A DNA stretch of 10,897 nt from assembly GCF_000611645.1 (NCBI RefSeq), contig NW_014012960.1:1-10897 (forward strand). The letters are read 5' to 3'. Source of the stretch: Monoraphidium neglectum (lineage: Eukaryota > Chlorophyta > Chlorophyceae > Sphaeropleales > Selenastraceae). The notes beneath the pieces were generated by a model, which was not told the DNA's origin, did no database searches, and worked only from the letters and a program-made list of their open reading frames with translations. Made by a program: the position numbers and the translations under genes. Positions 8,113-10,897 of the stretch are shown here, one piece after another (the stretch's first letter is position 1; the number at the start of each line of letters is the position of its first letter).

Positions 8113-10635
8113 ATGAGGCAGGTTTGCGGAGGTGGCTTTCAGATGCAGTCGCGAACACTGCGGCTGCGGGTGACGGCACGGCAGCACCGGGCAGTGCCTG
8201 CTGTGGGGCTGAGCCGGAGAACGCGGGCAACGGTGTGCCGTGCGACCACGGAAGACACTCAGAATGAGCGGATCAAATCCACGCTGGCGGATCTGGATGC
8301 CCTGTTGGGCATTCAAGAGGAGCCGAAGGCCTCCGATAAGGTGTGTGGGGGAGACTCAGCATCCAGGCAACTGAAATATCTGCTATGCCGACGCATCAAC
8401 TGGTTCCAGCTCCATGCATCCTTGATGCGTGCCCTCTGCTGCTGTGTGCTGAGCAATGCGCGCCCTGCTGGGTCGCCAGCAGGCGCCGCCGCCACGCGTG
8501 CGCGCTTTGCGCATGCTCACCCCCGTCTCTCGGGCGGCACCCCTCTGAACCCCGCATCTTTGGGCCGCACCATAGGCCGCCACTGCGGACGCAGCTGCGG
8601 CAGCGGCGAGCCCGCTGAGCCCCGAGGCGCTGCAGACGGCTGTGGCTGAAGAGGTGCAGAGGCTTGCCACCAAAGACGGCGTCACAAACCCCGAGCTGGA
8701 GGGCGTCATCACGGAGCAGATGGTGCGAGGCATGACGCACCGGCGTTGCCGGCGCTCCCGGGGTGGCTGGGTGACGGCTGCTTTGGGGCACCCGCATCCG
8801 GGCGGTCGCAGCCAGGCGCGGTTTGCTGCTTTAAACGCCTGTGCACATGCTTGCAGAGCACGGCAGGGCCTGCCTGCGCTCAAACTAACTTTGTCGCTGC
8901 ACCTGACACGCACGGCTTTGCATCAATCATGCAAAACCTGCAGAAGAAGATTCTGGACCGTGCTAAGGCCCTGGCTGACGAGCAGGCGAAGGAGGGCGGC
9001 GCCGCGGGCACAAACACAGGCGCCCCAGGTGTGCCGAGGCAGGTTTTGCGGCAAGACTTTGAAAATTTGCTGGACATCTTCTTCTCGGGTGCGCGGGCGG
9101 GCTATAGGGGTTGCTTGCCTGCGGGTGGGAGACGCAAAATTAGCCAGACAGCGCGCGTGACACAAACGCTGTCGGCCTGCTGCGACACGCAGCAGCACCT
9201 GTGCACCTGCGGCCGCGCTGGGAGCCGGCTGCCCCAGAGCCACGCAGCCTGCTCGCATGGGTAGATTCACCACTGGTGTCAGCCGGCGCAGTGCGGCGTC
9301 ACATGCGTTTTCACATCGTTTTGTGGCCGTCAACGCCAACAAAACCAGGCGAGACCGGGGTGGACAAGGCGGACATGCAGAAGCTGCGGGAGAGCGGCGT
9401 GTTTGGGCCCCTCACGTTCTGGGTGACAGAGATGCGCAACCTGCAGGACCCTGCTGACGTGGCGGCGGGCAACAGCAAGGTGAGCGCACGTGTGGCGGCC
9501 GGCAGTCGTGTTTGTCAGAGGGGGGGTGCTTTCAATGCGTGTGTGTGTGTGTGTGTGTGTCTTCAAGAGGGAAAGAAAGTGGGAAGGGTGGTGGTAGGTC
9601 GTGCTCATTTGAGTTCGAGTGTCCGTGAGTGGGTAGGGAGTGGCTTCGTACGGTTGCAGTTGCGGTTGCGATGGGCACCGGTGGCCGGGGTGCAGCCGCA
9701 CCCGCGATTGCAATCGGCCGCAGGGCACCGAACACGCCACGTGCAGGCGCTCAGCCACCCCTGAGCCGAAGCTGGCAACACAACAACCTGCCGCGCTCTC
9801 GCGGCACCGCCTCCCCCCCACCCTTCCCCGTCATCGAGCCCCGCACTCCCCGCTGCGCTGCGCCGCGCCCATTGCGCCCCAGCAGCAAGTGGGCTACCTG
9901 ATCCGCGGCAACCTGCGCAAGCCGCGGCTAGAGGTGTACGAGGCGCTGTGCGCCAAGGTCGCGCAGCTCTTCGGTGAGAGGCGGGGGGTGCGGGGACTCC
10001 TCTGGCGCATCCAGGGGTGGGGGAGGGGTGGCAGGTCAGGGCCACGCAAGCCGGCACGTTGCGCGATCGTGCGAGCCCGCGTGCGCGGGACGGCGTCAGG
10101 GTGCGCCGTGAGAGGGGGCTCGGCTCGGCGCGCCGTCGGAGAGCGGTGCGTCTCGCGGCCGGCGCGACGCAGCCCTCGCCCCCCGGCTCTCGCGCTGCCT
10201 TGAAGCACAGTCGCGCCCCCCCTTCCCCCTGCGTACGGGCGGCCTCGCTGCAACCCCCACACACACACTCACACACCTGCTCTCGCCCCGCCCTCCGCGC
10301 CCTCCCCCCTCCCAAAGGCACAAAGTACGAGGTCCTCATGATAGAGGACCCGGATGTGCTGGACCCCGACGACGCCCCCTTGGCGCGCCCCCAACCCCCC
10401 GCGTCCTCCAACGGCGCGAGCACCAGCGGCCGCGGCGGCGCGGCCGCCGCGCCGGTCGCGGAGGACAACGTGCGGGTCGCGTTCCAGCTCGTGCCGGCCG
10501 CCGCGGCGCAGCCGCCGCAGAGCAACGGGTGGCAGGTGACGGTGGCGGGCGTGCTGCTGCTGTTCTTCCTCGCGTCGGCGGTGCAGCTGTCCCTGGTGGC
10601 CAACATCACGAAGCTGCCAAAGGCGCGTGTGTGTG

Positions 10636-10668
<33 letters not shown>

Positions 10669-10897
10669 TTTTAGGGGGGGTGGCACGTGGGTGACGGGGG
10701 GACGATGTGCTGCAAGGCACGGAAGCGGTCGGGTGGGGGCGGGAGAGCGGCGCACGCGGCTTCTGAGCGCGAGCGCGTCGCCGTCGGTGAATGGGGACTG
10801 CGCTGCTGTCCGGGACCGCTGGCTCCGGGCATGGGACGTGGTGCGGGCCGGCGGGGGCGAGGCGGCTCCTGCCTTGCAAGCCCACACCCCCCTCGCC
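8113..10897 (+). CDS. EGY1: EGY1-like plastid site-2-protease homologue (N-terminal part, six exons; peptidase domain outside window)
   Basis: Exons are 8113-8340, 8576-8722, 8857-9088, 9349-9479, 9883-9973 and 10318-10626, all phase-consistent, giving 379 residues. The ATG at 8113 is the first after an in-frame TGA at 8086. EGY proteins are intramembrane metalloproteases (M50/S2P family) of thylakoid membranes needed for chloroplast development. Residues 1-45 are Arg/Ser/Val-rich with few acidic residues, as in a chloroplast transit peptide. Ala-rich and helical segments follow (77-200). Family-typical parts are FGPLTFWVTE (221-230), YLIRGNLRKPRLEVYEAL (251-268), FGTKYEVLMIEDPD (276-289) and VRVAFQLVP (328-336), then a first membrane helix at about 349-372 and ITKLPK (373-378). 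EGY1 fits better than EGY2 around the first helix. The HExxH motif would lie downstream, so proteolytic activity cannot be judged. A low-complexity insert (298-327, Pro/Ser/Gly/Ala) precedes VRVAF. The exon 6 donor is ambiguous because it sits in a GT repeat. From 10627 to the end I see only intron. Confidence 0.87.
9539..9560 (+). repeat. (GT)11 microsatellite in EGY intron 4
   Basis: Eleven uninterrupted GT dinucleotides begin 59 nt after the exon 4 donor (9480). On the minus strand they produce spurious Thr-His runs. Confidence 0.95.
9880..9885 (+). other. Tandem CAGCAG (NAGNAG) splice acceptor of EGY exon 5
   Basis: The intron ends CCCCAGCAG before CAAGTGGGC. Splicing at 9882 adds one Gln relative to splicing at 9885; both keep the frame. 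The two forms would differ by residue Q247 just before GYLIRGNLR. Confidence 0.7.
9974..10317 (+). other. EGY intron 5: G-rich 5' part, C-rich 3' part
   Basis: This 344-nt stretch holds no exon. Its first 60 nt carry several G-runs (for example GGGGTGGGGGAGGGG at 10013-10027), while the last 100 nt are strongly C-rich with a CA tract. Donor is GTGAGA and acceptor CCAAAG. The opposite composition of the two ends could let the intron fold on itself, and the G-runs are of G-quadruplex type. Confidence 0.6.
10258..10276 (+). repeat. Interrupted CA repeat before EGY exon 6
   Basis: CA dinucleotides run 10258-10268 and 10270-10276 with one T interruption. They lie 41 nt upstream of exon 6 and are complementary to the GT repeat that follows that exon. 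Confidence 0.85.
10627..10668 (+). repeat. (GT)7-GC-(GT)13 microsatellite at the EGY exon 6 donor
   Basis: GT dinucleotides run 10627-10640 and 10643-10668 with one GC interruption. The tract begins exactly where the predicted 5' splice site of intron 6 lies (..CCAAAGGCGC then GTGTGT), so several overlapping GT donors are available. Confidence 0.95.
10674..10743 (+). other. G-run cluster early in EGY intron 6
   Basis: G-runs occur at 10674-10680, 10689-10691, 10696-10701, 10731-10733, 10735-10739 and 10741-10743. Such spacing permits RNA or DNA G-quadruplex folding shortly after the 5' splice site. No exon is seen from here to the window end. Confidence 0.5.

Noticed and set aside
9605..10885. 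Minus-strand open frame of 426 codons opposite the EGY gene
   Set aside because: It is the antisense of high-GC exons and GT repeats, producing Thr-His and Arg/Ala/Pro low complexity with no domain.
1..10897. CRISPR arrays, rRNA, tRNA, insertion sequences, bacterial operons
   Set aside because: None seen; the spliced genes show this is eukaryotic nuclear DNA.
3127..10897. A functional link between the neighbouring Rieske, C2 and EGY genes
   Set aside because: They act in different compartments and are divergently or convergently arranged; adjacency in a eukaryote gives no support for a shared system.

Overview
The window looks like nuclear DNA of a green alga (Chlorophyta). The genes are intron-rich and GC-rich. 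Of 19 inferred introns, 18 start with GTG (mostly GTGNG) and one with GTA, and all end in AG. Low-complexity Ala/Gln/Pro/Gly coding tracts and (CA)n/(GT)n microsatellites are common. TGTAA, the usual green-algal poly(A) signal, lies downstream of the two genes whose 3' ends are present. Two gene products are a mitochondrial Rieske protein and a plastid EGY-type membrane protease, which fits a photosynthetic eukaryote. The species cannot be named from sequence alone. All gene models below were built by hand from splice sites, reading phase and protein-family similarity; no transcript data were available.

Layout: (1) 1-1662, minus: the 5' part of a gene for a leucine-zipper-like coiled-coil protein of unknown function, four exons visible, running off the left edge. 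(2) 1663-3126: about 1.5 kb of less GC-rich DNA with no convincing exon; it must hold the divergent 5' regions of genes 1 and 2 and carries a 22-nt tandem repeat built on a 12-bp palindrome. (3) 3127-5591, plus: a complete nine-exon gene for the Rieske iron-sulfur subunit of mitochondrial complex III (261 aa), including a 14-nt micro-exon. (4) 5592-6484: convergent 3' region with one TGTAA signal facing each way. (5) 6485-7774, minus: a complete two-exon gene for an SRC2-like C2-domain protein (339 aa) with a Pro/Gln-rich repetitive tail and a glycine-zipper-like C-terminus. (6) 7775-8112: short divergent promoter region. (7) 8113 to the right edge, plus: the N-terminal 379 residues, over six exons, of an EGY1-like plastid site-2-protease homologue; the catalytic part lies outside the window.

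The four genes do not form a pathway. They are ordinary neighbours in -/+/-/+ order, so each boundary is a divergent or convergent pair. I did not find a novel multigene system. The points worth a second look are splice-level features (the micro-exon, a tandem CAG acceptor, GT/CA repeats beside splice sites of the EGY gene), a C2 domain that seems to have lost calcium ligands, and an unidentified zipper protein with a weak hint of a TGA/DOG1-like layout.
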